The translations under genes were made by a program, and so were the position numbers. Shown in pieces: positions 42,786 through 51,262 of a DNA stretch of 64,000 bases (position 1 is its first letter; each line of letters opens with the position of its first letter). Under the pieces are notes generated by a model. That model worked only from the letters and a program-made list of their open reading frames with translations. It ran no database searches and was not told where the DNA came from. The DNA is from Tardiphaga sp. P9-11 (GTDB lineage Bacteria; Pseudomonadota; Alphaproteobacteria; Rhizobiales; Xanthobacteraceae): positions 1 through 64,000 of the forward strand of contig NZ_NPKQ01000001.1 of NCBI RefSeq assembly GCF_008329525.1, given 5' to 3'.

Positions 42786-44759
42786 ATGGGCGTGCAGCAA
42801 TCTTTCCAGGGTGATCAGCCGCGCGTCTGGCGCCAGCCGGCCGCCGCGCTACACCCGCCTCACTTATCGCCCGGCTGGGCATCCTCCTCCGCCACACCTA
42901 ACCCCGGAGAGCCAGACCACCGCGAAAACACGGCCAGCGAGCTCGACTGCCTGCGCGGTATCCTCCCGCTGCCCCTGTTGCAGGCCGCGGAGCGCCGGAG
43001 CCGCGACCTCAATCTGGGGGCCGATCAGATCCTGATCCAATGGGGTGTCATCAGCGAGGAGAAGTATGTCGCGCATCTGGCGAGCCACCTTGGCATCGGC
43101 TTCGATGATCTCTCGACTGTCGGGCGCGCTCACTGTCCCCTGGCGGATGCCGAGCTTCCGGGGATCGCAGAGTTCGGCATCCTGCCCCTCCGGAAGGGTG
43201 ACACACTCAACTGGATCGTCACGCCGCGTGCCTTTACGGCACGGCGCCTGACGCACTTCTCTACGACGCATCCATCGCTCGTTGCGCGCATTCGCCTGAC
43301 CACGCGACGTCACCTGCATCAATATCTGACCGAACAAACCGGCGACGCGTTGTCGCATATCGCCGCCGAAGGCCTGCTACAGAAGCAACCGGCTATGTCA
43401 GCCAAGTCAGCCGTCGGTTGGCGCAAGGGATTGCGGCCTGCGATTCTGCTGCTGGCATGCGCGGTCCTCGCGCTTCTGTATCCGGCGCTGACGATGGACC
43501 TGATCGGCGGCCTGGCGGCGGTCTGGTTTCTCACCTTCTCGCTCCTCAGGCTTGCTTGCGTGCTGGTTCCGCCGCAGCCAGAGCGACAGTTGCCGCCGCT
43601 GCGTGACGATCAATTGCCGATCTATTCCGTCGTTGTTGCGCTGTATCGCGAAGAGGCCTCCGTACCGGGCCTGCTGCGATCGCTCCAGAAACTCGACTAT
43701 CCCGCGGAGAAACTCGACATCATTCTCATTCTCGAGCCTGACGACTTGCGGACCCGCGCGGCCGTTGCCAGAGCCCGGCCGGGACCGCAGGTTCAGGTCC
43801 TCATCGCGCAGACTGGAGGGCCGCAGACCAAGCCGAAGGCGCTGAATGTTGCGCTCCCTTTCGTGCGCGGCAGTTTTCTGACCGTGTTCGACGCCGAGGA
43901 CGATCCCGATCCCGGCCAGTTGCGCGCTGCGCTCAACATGTTTCGCCAGCACAACGATGATGTCGCCTGCGTTCAGGCCGGGCTGCATTTCGACAATCTG
44001 ACGCACAGCCTGTTCTCGCGCATGGCGAGCGTTGAATATGCCGGGCTGTTCGCAGTGTTCCTGCCCGGGCTTGTCGCGCTGGGCATGCCATTGCCGCTTG
44101 GCGGCACCTCAAATCATTTCCGCACCGACACCTTGCGCCGCATCGGCGGCTGGGATGCCTATAACGTCACGGAAGACGCCGACCTCGGGATTCGCCTGGC
44201 GCGACTGGGCTATCGCTCCGTGACCATTCCATCGGTCACACTTGAGGAAGCACCGATCGCCTTCAGCGCGTGGCTGCGGCAACGCTCGCGCTGGATGAAG
44301 GGCTGGATGCAGACCTGGGCCGTTCATATGCGCGATCCCCGGCGGCTGTGGGACGAAGCCGGCCCGCGGGGATTTCTCGCGCTCAACATCATCTTCGGCG
44401 GCAATATCCTGACGTCGCTCGCCTTTGCGGTGCTGATCGTCAAGCTTATTGCCTACCTGCTGCTTGCCGATAGCGGTCTGCTGTTTGGCGATCGACTGTC
44501 GTCATTGCACCTGCTGGCCATCGCCTGCGGCTTCATAGCGACCTGCATCATCGGCCTCACCGGCCTGATGCGCCGTGGCCGTCTGCGCGACGGCTGGATC
44601 CTGGCCCTGACGCCGATCTATTGGGGATGTCTCTCGATCGCGACCTGGCGCGCGCTGTGGCAGTTCTGGACGCGGCGCTATCACTGGGAAAAGACCGAGC
44701 ACGGACTCGTGCATCGGACCGGGACGATGGCAGTGAACCGCAGGCGACCTCAGAGATAG
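42786..44759 (+). CDS. GT2 membrane glycosyltransferase with MshEN-like N-terminal domain
   Basis: 657 residues. Residues ~75-200 resemble the MshEN/T2SSE-N domain (LGADQILIQWGVISEEKYVA...), which in other proteins binds cyclic di-GMP. Helices at ~216-240 and ~243-262 precede the GT2 domain (~277-500): YSVVVALYREEASV, FDAEDDPD (D369, D372) for the nucleotide-sugar/metal site, TEDADLG, and QRSRWMKGW, the Q-x-x-R-W motif of processive synthases. Three to four C-terminal helices follow. It resembles COG1215 synthases of extracellular polysaccharide. It ends ten bases into the convergent SCO gene. Product unknown. Confidence 0.85.
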   Translation: MGVQQSFQGDQPRVWRQPAAALHPPHLSPGWASSSATPNPGEPDHRENTASELDCLRGILPLPLLQAAERRSRDLNLGADQILIQWGVISEEKYVAHLASHLGIGFDDLSTVGRAHCPLADAELPGIAEFGILPLRKGDTLNWIVTPRAFTARRLTHFSTTHPSLVARIRLTTRRHLHQYLTEQTGDALSHIAAEGLLQKQPAMSAKSAVGWRKGLRPAILLLACAVLALLYPALTMDLIGGLAAVWFLTFSLLRLACVLVPPQPERQLPPLRDDQLPIYSVVVALYREEASVPGLLRSLQKLDYPAEKLDIILILEPDDLRTRAAVARARPGPQVQVLIAQTGGPQTKPKALNVALPFVRGSFLTVFDAEDDPDPGQLRAALNMFRQHNDDVACVQAGLHFDNLTHSLFSRMASVEYAGLFAVFLPGLVALGMPLPLGGTSNHFRTDTLRRIGGWDAYNVTEDADLGIRLARLGYRSVTIPSVTLEEAPIAFSAWLRQRSRWMKGWMQTWAVHMRDPRRLWDEAGPRGFLALNIIFGGNILTSLAFAVLIVKLIAYLLLADSGLLFGDRLSSLHLLAIACGFIATCIIGLTGLMRRGRLRDGWILALTPIYWGCLSIATWRALWQFWTRRYHWEKTEHGLVHRTGTMAVNRRRPQR

Positions 44760-45343
44760 CGTTTGAGATCCGTGGCCGCTTCTTCCGGCTTACGCTTGAG
44801 GTTGAACGGCGCGACGAAATTGCCGTCGCGGTCCATCAGATAAATCAGCGCGGTATGATCCATCGTGTAGTCGCCGTCCTTGGTCGGCACCTTCTTGGCA
44901 TAGACGCGGTAGCCAGAAATCACCTTCGCCACCGCGTCGGGCGTGCCAGTCAATCCCTTCAGGTGCGGATCGAAGCTCGACAGGTACTCCTTCATGATCG
45001 CCGCCGTATCGCGCTCGGGATCGACCGAAACGAAATAGGTATTGATACGATCGGCGTCCTTGCCCATCGCGCGCAGCACTTCCGACATTTCGAACAGCGA
45101 GGTCGGGCAGATATCCGGGCAATGGGTGAAGCCGAAGAAGACCAGCGTCGGCTTGCCCTTCAGGCTCTGCTCGGTGACGGTCTGGCCGGACTGATCGGTG
45201 AGCTGGAATGGACCGCCGATCGAGGCCGGTGCGGCGACATTGCGGAAACCACCCGTCAGCCACAGCACGACCAGCAATCCCGCCGCGAGGCTGCCAGCGA
45301 AGGCAGCAATGATGACCAGCGGCCGGGTGGTTCGATCAGTCAT
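44750..45343 (-). CDS. SCO1/SenC-family copper chaperone
   Basis: 197 residues with an N-terminal membrane anchor (~9-30) and a thioredoxin-like domain. The copper ligands CPDIC (Cys75, Cys79) and His163 (DHTALIY) are all present. SCO proteins deliver copper to the CuA site of cytochrome c oxidase or act as thiol reductases. No oxidase genes lie in this window, so the target complex is elsewhere. It follows a 53-residue membrane-protein gene by 45 bp on the same strand. The 3' end overlaps the convergent GT2 gene by ten bases. Confidence 0.94.
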   Translation of the reverse strand: MTDRTTRPLVIIAAFAGSLAAGLLVVLWLTGGFRNVAAPASIGGPFQLTDQSGQTVTEQSLKGKPTLVFFGFTHCPDICPTSLFEMSEVLRAMGKDADRINTYFVSVDPERDTAAIMKEYLSSFDPHLKGLTGTPDAVAKVISGYRVYAKKVPTKDGDYTMDHTALIYLMDRDGNFVAPFNLKRKPEEAATDLKRYL

Positions 45344-45388
45344 GGAATGTCCCTTGGAATGTCTTTTGAATCGCCCTTTGGCAGCCGG

Positions 45389-45550
45389 TCATATGCAGGC
45401 GGCGATGCCGGACTTGACCATCTCGAAAAACACGGCCGTGCCGTAATGGGCCCACAGCCCGATGGCGCCGACCAGAAGGAGCGCTACGAACGTCGCGGCC
45501 GATGCGACAATGACCGACGCAAGCCGTGACGGCCGCTCGGACGCGGGCAT
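45389..45550 (-). CDS. Tiny single-helix membrane protein upstream of SCO
   Basis: 53 residues from the ATG at 45550, which has GGAGAG upstream. The longer frame to 45583 has no ribosome site. One hydrophobic helix (~14-36, VIVASAATFVALLLVGAIGLW) and a C-terminal GTAVFFEMVKSGIAAC that recalls a recurring ending of small Rhizobiales membrane proteins. It is upstream of SCO on the same strand (45-bp gap) and probably shares its transcript. Function unknown; a part in oxidase assembly is inferred only from position. Confidence 0.65.
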   Translation of the reverse strand: MPASERPSRLASVIVASAATFVALLLVGAIGLWAHYGTAVFFEMVKSGIAACI

Positions 45551-45727
45551 CGTGCTCTCCGGGGTCGATAAAGACTGCACCATCAGATGATCTCGGAACG
45601 GCCAAGGCCCGAGATCATTCAGGAGCCGCCATCCAAGTTCCAGATAGGCTGAGATGATGGCGCGGGCAAGCGTTCCCGGCGCCGCAGGGGGATCACGTCA
45701 TGCTGATGGTATAAAAATCAAACCAGC

Positions 45728-46186
45728 CTAGCGCGCGCTGGAGGCGTGGGCGTCCATGTAACAGGGCTTGTACATCCCCATCAGCTGGCGACCGCGCAGG
45801 AAGATCATCTGCGTCTTCAGCCCACCACGCTTCGAAATCCAGCGCCGGATCTGCGTCGGATACATCGAATACAGCATCTGGGTGGCTTCCGGGTTGGTCA
45901 CCGCGCGGCCATTGGCGCCCATGTCCCAGGCCGCATGAAAGCCGAGATTGGCATTGGAGGTGACGCAAATCCGGTCATGCGGAACCGCGCCGAGCACGAT
46001 CGTGCAGGCCGAGGCACACAGGCCGTCGATGATCACGGTTTCGCCGGAAGTGCGCAATCCCTGATACTTGTCGACATAGGTTCCGATCCGTCCGCCGCGA
46101 TCGTCCGAGATGCGAACCACCGCATGACTTGCCCCGACGCCCGCGAACAGCAAGACCGCCGCCAGCAAACCCGTAACGAACTTCAT
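45728..46186 (-). CDS. Secreted ClpP-fold-like protein
   Basis: 152 residues from the ATG at 46186. Signal peptide ~1-21 (ASHA cut), then a short domain with GRIGTYVDKYQGLRTSGETVIIDGLCASACTIVLGAVP and ANLGFHAAWD. The CASAC serine and the LGFH histidine match the layout of the anchored protein at 14864-15688, but this version is half as long and has no second transmembrane part. Cys pairs (C-x-x-x-C, and a distal CYMDAH) might form a disulfide. An inactive or partial peptidase fold is possible. No operon partners. Confidence 0.7.
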   Translation of the reverse strand: MKFVTGLLAAVLLFAGVGASHAVVRISDDRGGRIGTYVDKYQGLRTSGETVIIDGLCASACTIVLGAVPHDRICVTSNANLGFHAAWDMGANGRAVTNPEATQMLYSMYPTQIRRWISKRGGLKTQMIFLRGRQLMGMYKPCYMDAHASSAR

Positions 46187-46442
46187 GTCCAGCCCCAAAA
46201 CCTGTCGATCCCGAATCTGAGTGTCCCGGTGATGCAGGACCTGGTCAGCGTGTTGCCAGATCGTGTCTTTGTCCAGACGAGCATGACGCTTCCAATGCGA
46301 TTCAAATCGAGTGTTGCGCGCGGGATGCACCTCGTTCGCTTGCGGGTATCAATCTGAAACAGCGCCGCCTTCGCACGCAATTTCCGTTGACCAAAGTTCC
46401 CGCGCCGACTTCAATCTCCATTAACAAAATGGGGGAAACACA

Positions 46443-48101
46443 ATGGCCGGTGATGCGGATGTCATCGTCGTCGGTGGCGGGCTTGCGGGCCTCGTTGCGG
46501 CGACGGAAATTGCCGACGCCGGCAAGCGTGTTGTCGTGGTCGATCAGGAAGGCGAACAGAATCTCGGCGGCCAGGCGTTCTGGTCGTTCGGTGGTTTGTT
46601 CTTCGTCGATTCGCCGGAACAGCGACGCCTCGGCATCAAAGACTCTTATGATCTGGCGATGCAGGACTGGCATGGCACTGCCGGTTTCGATCGCGACGAG
46701 GATCTGTGGCCACGACGCTGGGCGGAGGCCTATGTCGCTTTCGCCGCCGGCGAGAAACGCGACTGGCTGCGCGCCATGGGTCACCGCGTATTTCCCGTGG
46801 TCGGCTGGGCCGAGCGCGGCGGCTACGACGCGATGGGTCACGGCAATTCGGTTCCACGCTTTCATGTCACCTGGGGCACCGGCCCCGGCATCGTCGAGCC
46901 CTTCGAGCGGCGAGCGCGCGACGCGCAGAAGAAAGGCCTGCTGAGTTTCAGGTTCCGCCACCGCGTAGATGCGCTCAGCATCACCAACGGAACCGTCGAT
47001 GGTGTGACCGGGGCGATTCTCGAACCATCCAACGCCGAACGCGGCGAAAGTAGCTCACGCAATGCCATCGGCGACTTTTCGCTGCGCGCACAGGCCGTGA
47101 TCGTCGCCTCCGGCGGCATCGGCGGCAATCATGATCTGGTGCGGCAAAACTGGCCGAAGCGTCTCGGCGAACCGCCGAAGCGCATGATCTCCGGCGTACC
47201 CGCCCATGTCGACGGTCGCATGATGGGCATCACCGAAGCCGCCGGTGCGCGGCTGATCAATCGCGATCGCATGTGGCATTATGTCGAAGGCATCGAGAAC
47301 TGGAATCCGATCTGGCCGAAACACGGCATCCGTATTCTGCCAGGCCCGTCGTCGATGTGGTTCGACGCCACCGGCAAGCGGCTGCCGGCGCCGCTGTTTC
47401 CCGGCTCCGATACGCTGGGCCAACTGCAATACATTCAGTCCACCGGCCATGATTACTCATGGTTCGTGCTGACGCAGGCGATCATCAAAAAGGAGTTTGC
47501 GCTCTCGGGCTCCGAGCAAAATCCCGACCTCACCGGCAAGAGCTGGCTGATGACCGCGCGCCGCGCCACCAACAAAGGCGCGCCGGCGCCGGTCGAAGCC
47601 TTCAAGGATCACGGCATCGACTTCGTGGTGCGCGACAATCTCGACGACCTCGTCAGCGCGATGAATGCGCTGACCGGCGACAATCTGCTGAAGCTCGACG
47701 ATATCCGGACGCAGATCGAGGCGCGTGACCGCACCATGGCCAATCCCTACGTCAAGGATGCGCAGGTAATGAACATCCACAATGCACGCAAATATATCGG
47801 CGACCGCCTGATCCGCACGGCCAAACCGCATCGCATTCTCGATCCCGCCTACGGCCCGTTGATCGCCGTGCGGCTCAACATCCTGACCCGCAAAACACTT
47901 GGAGGGTTCGAGACCGATCTGGACTCACGCGTATTCGGCAGCAACGGCCAGATCATGCCCGGCCTCTATGCGGTCGGCGAAGCCGCTGGCTTCGGTGGCG
48001 GCGGCATGCACGGCTATCGCTCGCTGGAAGGGACGTTTCTCGGCGGATGTCTGTTCACCGGCCGCACGGCGGGGCGTGCGGCCGCGAAGGCGGTGTCGTG
48101 A
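46443..48101 (+). CDS. FAD-dependent dehydrogenase (KsdD/fumarate-reductase-like, COG3573)
   Basis: 552 residues with GGGGGA upstream. FAD-binding GxGxxG in VIVVGGGLAGLVAATEIADAGKRVVVVDQE (~7-36), NLGGQAFWSFGGLFF, and the C-terminal cap/FAD-binding closure FGSNGQIMPGLYAVGEAAGFGGGGMHGYRSLEGTFLGGCLFTGRTAG. It is a member of the FAD-binding-dehydrogenase family related to 3-ketosteroid delta-1-dehydrogenases and fumarate reductases; substrate unknown. The length matches the COG3573 group. No redox partner gene adjoins. It stops 12 bases before convergent CorA. Confidence 0.88.
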   Translation: MAGDADVIVVGGGLAGLVAATEIADAGKRVVVVDQEGEQNLGGQAFWSFGGLFFVDSPEQRRLGIKDSYDLAMQDWHGTAGFDRDEDLWPRRWAEAYVAFAAGEKRDWLRAMGHRVFPVVGWAERGGYDAMGHGNSVPRFHVTWGTGPGIVEPFERRARDAQKKGLLSFRFRHRVDALSITNGTVDGVTGAILEPSNAERGESSSRNAIGDFSLRAQAVIVASGGIGGNHDLVRQNWPKRLGEPPKRMISGVPAHVDGRMMGITEAAGARLINRDRMWHYVEGIENWNPIWPKHGIRILPGPSSMWFDATGKRLPAPLFPGSDTLGQLQYIQSTGHDYSWFVLTQAIIKKEFALSGSEQNPDLTGKSWLMTARRATNKGAPAPVEAFKDHGIDFVVRDNLDDLVSAMNALTGDNLLKLDDIRTQIEARDRTMANPYVKDAQVMNIHNARKYIGDRLIRTAKPHRILDPAYGPLIAVRLNILTRKTLGGFETDLDSRVFGSNGQIMPGLYAVGEAAGFGGGGMHGYRSLEGTFLGGCLFTGRTAGRAAAKAVS

Positions 48102-48113
48102 CCGCTTCGCCGG

Positions 48114-49121
48114 TCACAGCCAACCGTTGCGCTTGAATCGGACATACAGGTAGCCGCAGATCGCGGCGATGCCGCCCAGCACGACGTAATAGCCGTAAGC
48201 CCATTTCAGCTCCGGCATGTGTTCGAAATTCATGCCGTAGATTCCGGCAATGGCCGTCGGCACCGCCAGGATCGCCGCCCAGGCGGCAAGCCTGCGGGTA
48301 ATTTCGGTCTGCTGCGATTGCCCTGACATCAGGCTGGCTTCAAAGGCAAAGGCCAGCACTTCGCGCAGCGAGTCGATATCTTCTTCGGCGCGTTTGACGT
48401 GATCCAGCACATCGCGGAACAGCGGCTTCATTTCATCGTCGATGAACAGAATATCGATGTGTTCGAGGCGGTGACAGACATCGACCAGCGGCCCGACCGC
48501 GCGACGCAGGCGCAACAGCTCGCGGCGTAGCTTGTAGAGCCGCTCGAATTCGGCCCGCGTCAGCATGCGGTGCAGAACGCCATCCTCGAGCTCGTCGATC
48601 TCGGACAGGATGGATTCGATGACAGGACGATAGTTGTCTACGATGAAATCGAGAATTGCGTAGAGGATGTAGTCTTCGCCGCGCGTCAGGTTCGCCGGGC
48701 AGGCTTCGCATCGCTCACGAACCGCGGCATAGGACGTCGAGGCGCCATGGCGCACGGACACAACATAACCCTTGCCCAGAAAGATATGCGTCTCCCCGAA
48801 GGCAACGGTCCGGTCAACCAGTTGGGCTGTGCGCGCCACGATGAACAGCGCATCGCCATATTGCTCGACCTTCGGATGCTGATGCGATTTCAGCGCATCC
48901 TCGATCGCGAGCGGATGCAGGTCGAATTGCGCGCGCAGTTTCTCGAGCAGTTCAAGGGACGGTTCAAACAGTCCGATCCAGACGACATGGCCCGGCTTCT
49001 GCGCCCAGATGCCCGCCTCCTCGACGGGGATATCCGCAACACGGCGGCCATTGGCATAGATGCTAGAGGCGACAACACCGGGCACATTGCCGGCGGTTGC
49101 AGCTGAGAGGGGAAACGTCAT
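48114..49121 (-). CDS. corA: CorA-type magnesium/cobalt transporter
   Basis: 335 residues. A long cytoplasmic helical domain is followed by two C-terminal transmembrane helices; TM1 ends in the family GMN motif (IYGMNFEHMPELKW, ~300), where the Gly-Met-Asn forms the pore mouth. The final residues include the basic RFKRNGWL tail. It transports Mg2+ (also Co2+, Ni2+). The gene is monocistronic and no Mg2+ riboswitch is visible in the 110 bases ahead of it. Confidence 0.94.
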   Translation of the reverse strand: MTFPLSAATAGNVPGVVASSIYANGRRVADIPVEEAGIWAQKPGHVVWIGLFEPSLELLEKLRAQFDLHPLAIEDALKSHQHPKVEQYGDALFIVARTAQLVDRTVAFGETHIFLGKGYVVSVRHGASTSYAAVRERCEACPANLTRGEDYILYAILDFIVDNYRPVIESILSEIDELEDGVLHRMLTRAEFERLYKLRRELLRLRRAVGPLVDVCHRLEHIDILFIDDEMKPLFRDVLDHVKRAEEDIDSLREVLAFAFEASLMSGQSQQTEITRRLAAWAAILAVPTAIAGIYGMNFEHMPELKWAYGYYVVLGGIAAICGYLYVRFKRNGWL

Positions 49122-49231
49122 TCAAGGACCTTGTGTTGTGCGAACAGCAACGGGCGCCTTTGAGGAACGGCCGGGATGCCAAACCGTTCAATCGCCATGC
49201 GGCACCGACCATCTGGAATGAATGAAGGGGC

Positions 49232-49305
49232 TGGAGCGGACGGAGGGAATCGAACCCTCGTATGCAGCTTGGGAAGCTGCCGTTCTACCATTGAACTACG
49301 CCCGC
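49232..49305 (-). tRNA. tRNA-Gly (anticodon CCC)
   Basis: The minus strand folds into a cloverleaf. The acceptor stem is GCGGGCG (49305-49299) with CGTCCGC (49242-49236). The T arm is GAGGG-TTCGATT-CCCTC. The anticodon stem GCAGC/GCTGC carries loop TTCCCAA, i.e. anticodon CCC (Gly). CCA is encoded (49234-49232). It reads GGG codons. Confidence 0.95.
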
Positions 49306-49451
49306 ATCGTCGCGCCATCTGATCTAGCCGAGACCGGCCGATCCGCCAAGCGGATTGATGGCAGCCGGTTACAGTTTCATCGCGCCGCGGCCTGTCGGTC
49401 GGAGGCGCGTTGCCCGTTGCCCCATTGCGCCGTCAGGGCTAAATTCAGCAG

Positions 49452-50294
49452 ATGCAGGCGAACACGCTGTTCCAGGGTAACGGGATCACGGTCACGGACT
49501 ATCGCTGTACGGCGGGTCCGGGCGACCAGCCGTTTTCCGAACAACACGCCGGCCATTCGCTCTCCTATGTTCGCAAGGGCAGCTTCGGCTGTCGCTGCCG
49601 CGGGCAATCGCATGAACTGATCGCCGGCGCGCTGCTGATCGGACACCCCGGCGACGAATATACCTGCCATCACGAGCATCATGGCTGCGGCGACGAATGC
49701 CTGTCCTTCGCCTTCGCGCCCGAGCTGGTCGAAACGATCGGTGACGCCAGGACCATCTGGCAGCAAGGGGCTTTAGCGCCGCGCGCCGAATTGATGGTGC
49801 TTGGCGAACTCGCGCAAGCCAGTGCACAGGCGCACAGCGATCTCGGACTCGATGAGATCGGTCATGCGTTTGCCGCGCGCTTTGTCGACGTCATCTCCGG
49901 CGAGCCGCGCAGGCGTGTGAACGGCAATGCACGGGATCGCCGGCGCGCGGTCGAGGCCGCACTGTGGATCGACGCCCATGCCAGCGACGAGATCGACCTC
50001 GATGCGGCCGCCCGTCAGGCCGGGCTGAGCCCGTTTCACTTCCTGCGGCTGTTCAGGAATGTGCTCGGCGTGACGCCGCACCAGTATCTGGTGCGCGCGC
50101 GGCTGCGGCGGGCCGCGAACCTGCTGGCCGAGCAGGATCGCGCCATCACCGACATCGCCTTTGATGTCGGCTTCGGCGACCTCTCGAATTTCGTCCGCAG
50201 CTTCCATCGCGCCGCCGGCGTTTCGCCCCGCGCGTTTCGACAGGCTTCCCGCGGCGACCGCAAGATTTTCCAAGAACGGCTGGCCGTACACTGA
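49452..50294 (+). CDS. AraC-family transcriptional regulator
   Basis: 280 residues. The N-terminal part (~1-100) is cupin-like ([46 protein letters not shown], rich in Cys/His and perhaps a metal or redox sensor). The C-terminal AraC double helix-turn-helix (~170-275) shows [21 protein letters not shown] and [32 protein letters not shown]. It precedes an SRPBCC gene (35-bp gap) and a lipocalin-like gene, so it probably regulates that pair. Confidence 0.9.
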   Translation: MQANTLFQGNGITVTDYRCTAGPGDQPFSEQHAGHSLSYVRKGSFGCRCRGQSHELIAGALLIGHPGDEYTCHHEHHGCGDECLSFAFAPELVETIGDARTIWQQGALAPRAELMVLGELAQASAQAHSDLGLDEIGHAFAARFVDVISGEPRRRVNGNARDRRRAVEAALWIDAHASDEIDLDAAARQAGLSPFHFLRLFRNVLGVTPHQYLVRARLRRAANLLAEQDRAITDIAFDVGFGDLSNFVRSFHRAAGVSPRAFRQASRGDRKIFQERLAVH

Positions 50295-50329
50295 GTAGTC
50301 TGCCGCCCTGATCAACCGGGAGGCACAGC

Positions 50330-50731
50330 ATGGCATCTATTCACAAAGAGATTTTCCTGGACGTACCGGCCGACGAGGTCTGGTCGGCGCTGGCCGATTT
50401 CGGCGCGCTGCCCACGCGACTGGTACCGGGCTTCGTGACCGACACCAAACTCGATGGCGACGCACGCATCGTGACCTTCGCCAACGGCAGCGTCGCACGC
50501 GAAAGACTGGTCACTTGCGACCACGACCGACAGCGCCTCGTCTATGCCATCATCAATGAACGTATCAGCCAGCACAGCGCGTCGGCGCAGGTATTTGCCG
50601 ATGGCAATGCCCGCTGCCGGTTCGTCTGGATCGCCGACGTGCTTCCGAATGAGATCGCATCCTATATGAGCGAGCAGATGGATCTGGGCCTCGCAGCGAT
50701 GCGGAAGCAATTCGGGAAAGCGGCTGCATGA
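50330..50731 (+). CDS. SRPBCC-family (START/polyketide cyclase-like) protein
   Basis: 133 residues. The fold's opening (IHKEIFLDVPADEVWSALADFGALPTRLVPG) and the alternating strand pattern are those of the SRPBCC superfamily, which binds hydrophobic ligands. Catalysis is rare in short members. It follows the AraC gene and overlaps the next gene by four bases (ATGA), so the three make an operon. Ligand unknown. Confidence 0.83.
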   Translation: MASIHKEIFLDVPADEVWSALADFGALPTRLVPGFVTDTKLDGDARIVTFANGSVARERLVTCDHDRQRLVYAIINERISQHSASAQVFADGNARCRFVWIADVLPNEIASYMSEQMDLGLAAMRKQFGKAAA

Positions 50732-51255
50732 CTGCCTCGTTCCACGATGCGCTTAAAGCCGATGGCGCTGCCCCGGATCGTGCCGGCCAGATGGATCTTT
50801 ATGGCTGGCTGATCGGCGCCTGGGAGCTCGATGTGGTCAGGTATATGCCGGACGGCAAAGAGCGCCGGCGCAAGGGCGAATGGCATTTCGGCTGGGTGCT
50901 GGAAGGCCGTGCCATCCAGGATGTCTGGATCGTGCCGCCGCGCGGCCAGTTGCGCGACGGCGACGCTGCGGCGAATGCCTACTCGTATGGAAGCACGCTC
51001 CGGATCTACGATCCGCGCATCGATGCGTGGCAGATCCAGTGGACCGATCCGGTGATGCAAAATTTCCTCACCATGACCGGCCGCAAACAAGGCGACGACA
51101 TCGTCCAGCTCGGCCGCGACAATGACGGACGCCCGATCCGCTGGAGCTTTTCGCAGATCACGCCACGCTCGTTTCTGTGGCGTGGCGAGACCTCGCATGA
51201 CGACGGCGCGACGTGGCGGCGCGACGTGGAATTCACTGCAACGCGCAGCAGTTAG
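50728..51255 (+). CDS. DUF1579/lipocalin-like protein
   Basis: 175 residues. A beta-barrel-like pattern: WLIGAWELDVVRYMPDGKERRRKGEWHFGWVLEGRAIQDVWIVP, RIYDPRIDAWQIQWTDP, and SFLWRGETSHDDGATWRRDVEFTA. This is the layout of lipocalin-like proteins that hold organic ligands (DUF1579 relatives). It is translationally coupled to the SRPBCC gene, both downstream of an AraC regulator. Together they may sense or handle one lipophilic compound, but this is inference. Confidence 0.75.
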   Translation: MTASFHDALKADGAAPDRAGQMDLYGWLIGAWELDVVRYMPDGKERRRKGEWHFGWVLEGRAIQDVWIVPPRGQLRDGDAAANAYSYGSTLRIYDPRIDAWQIQWTDPVMQNFLTMTGRKQGDDIVQLGRDNDGRPIRWSFSQITPRSFLWRGETSHDDGATWRRDVEFTATRSS

Positions 51256-51262
51256 AAGTTGC

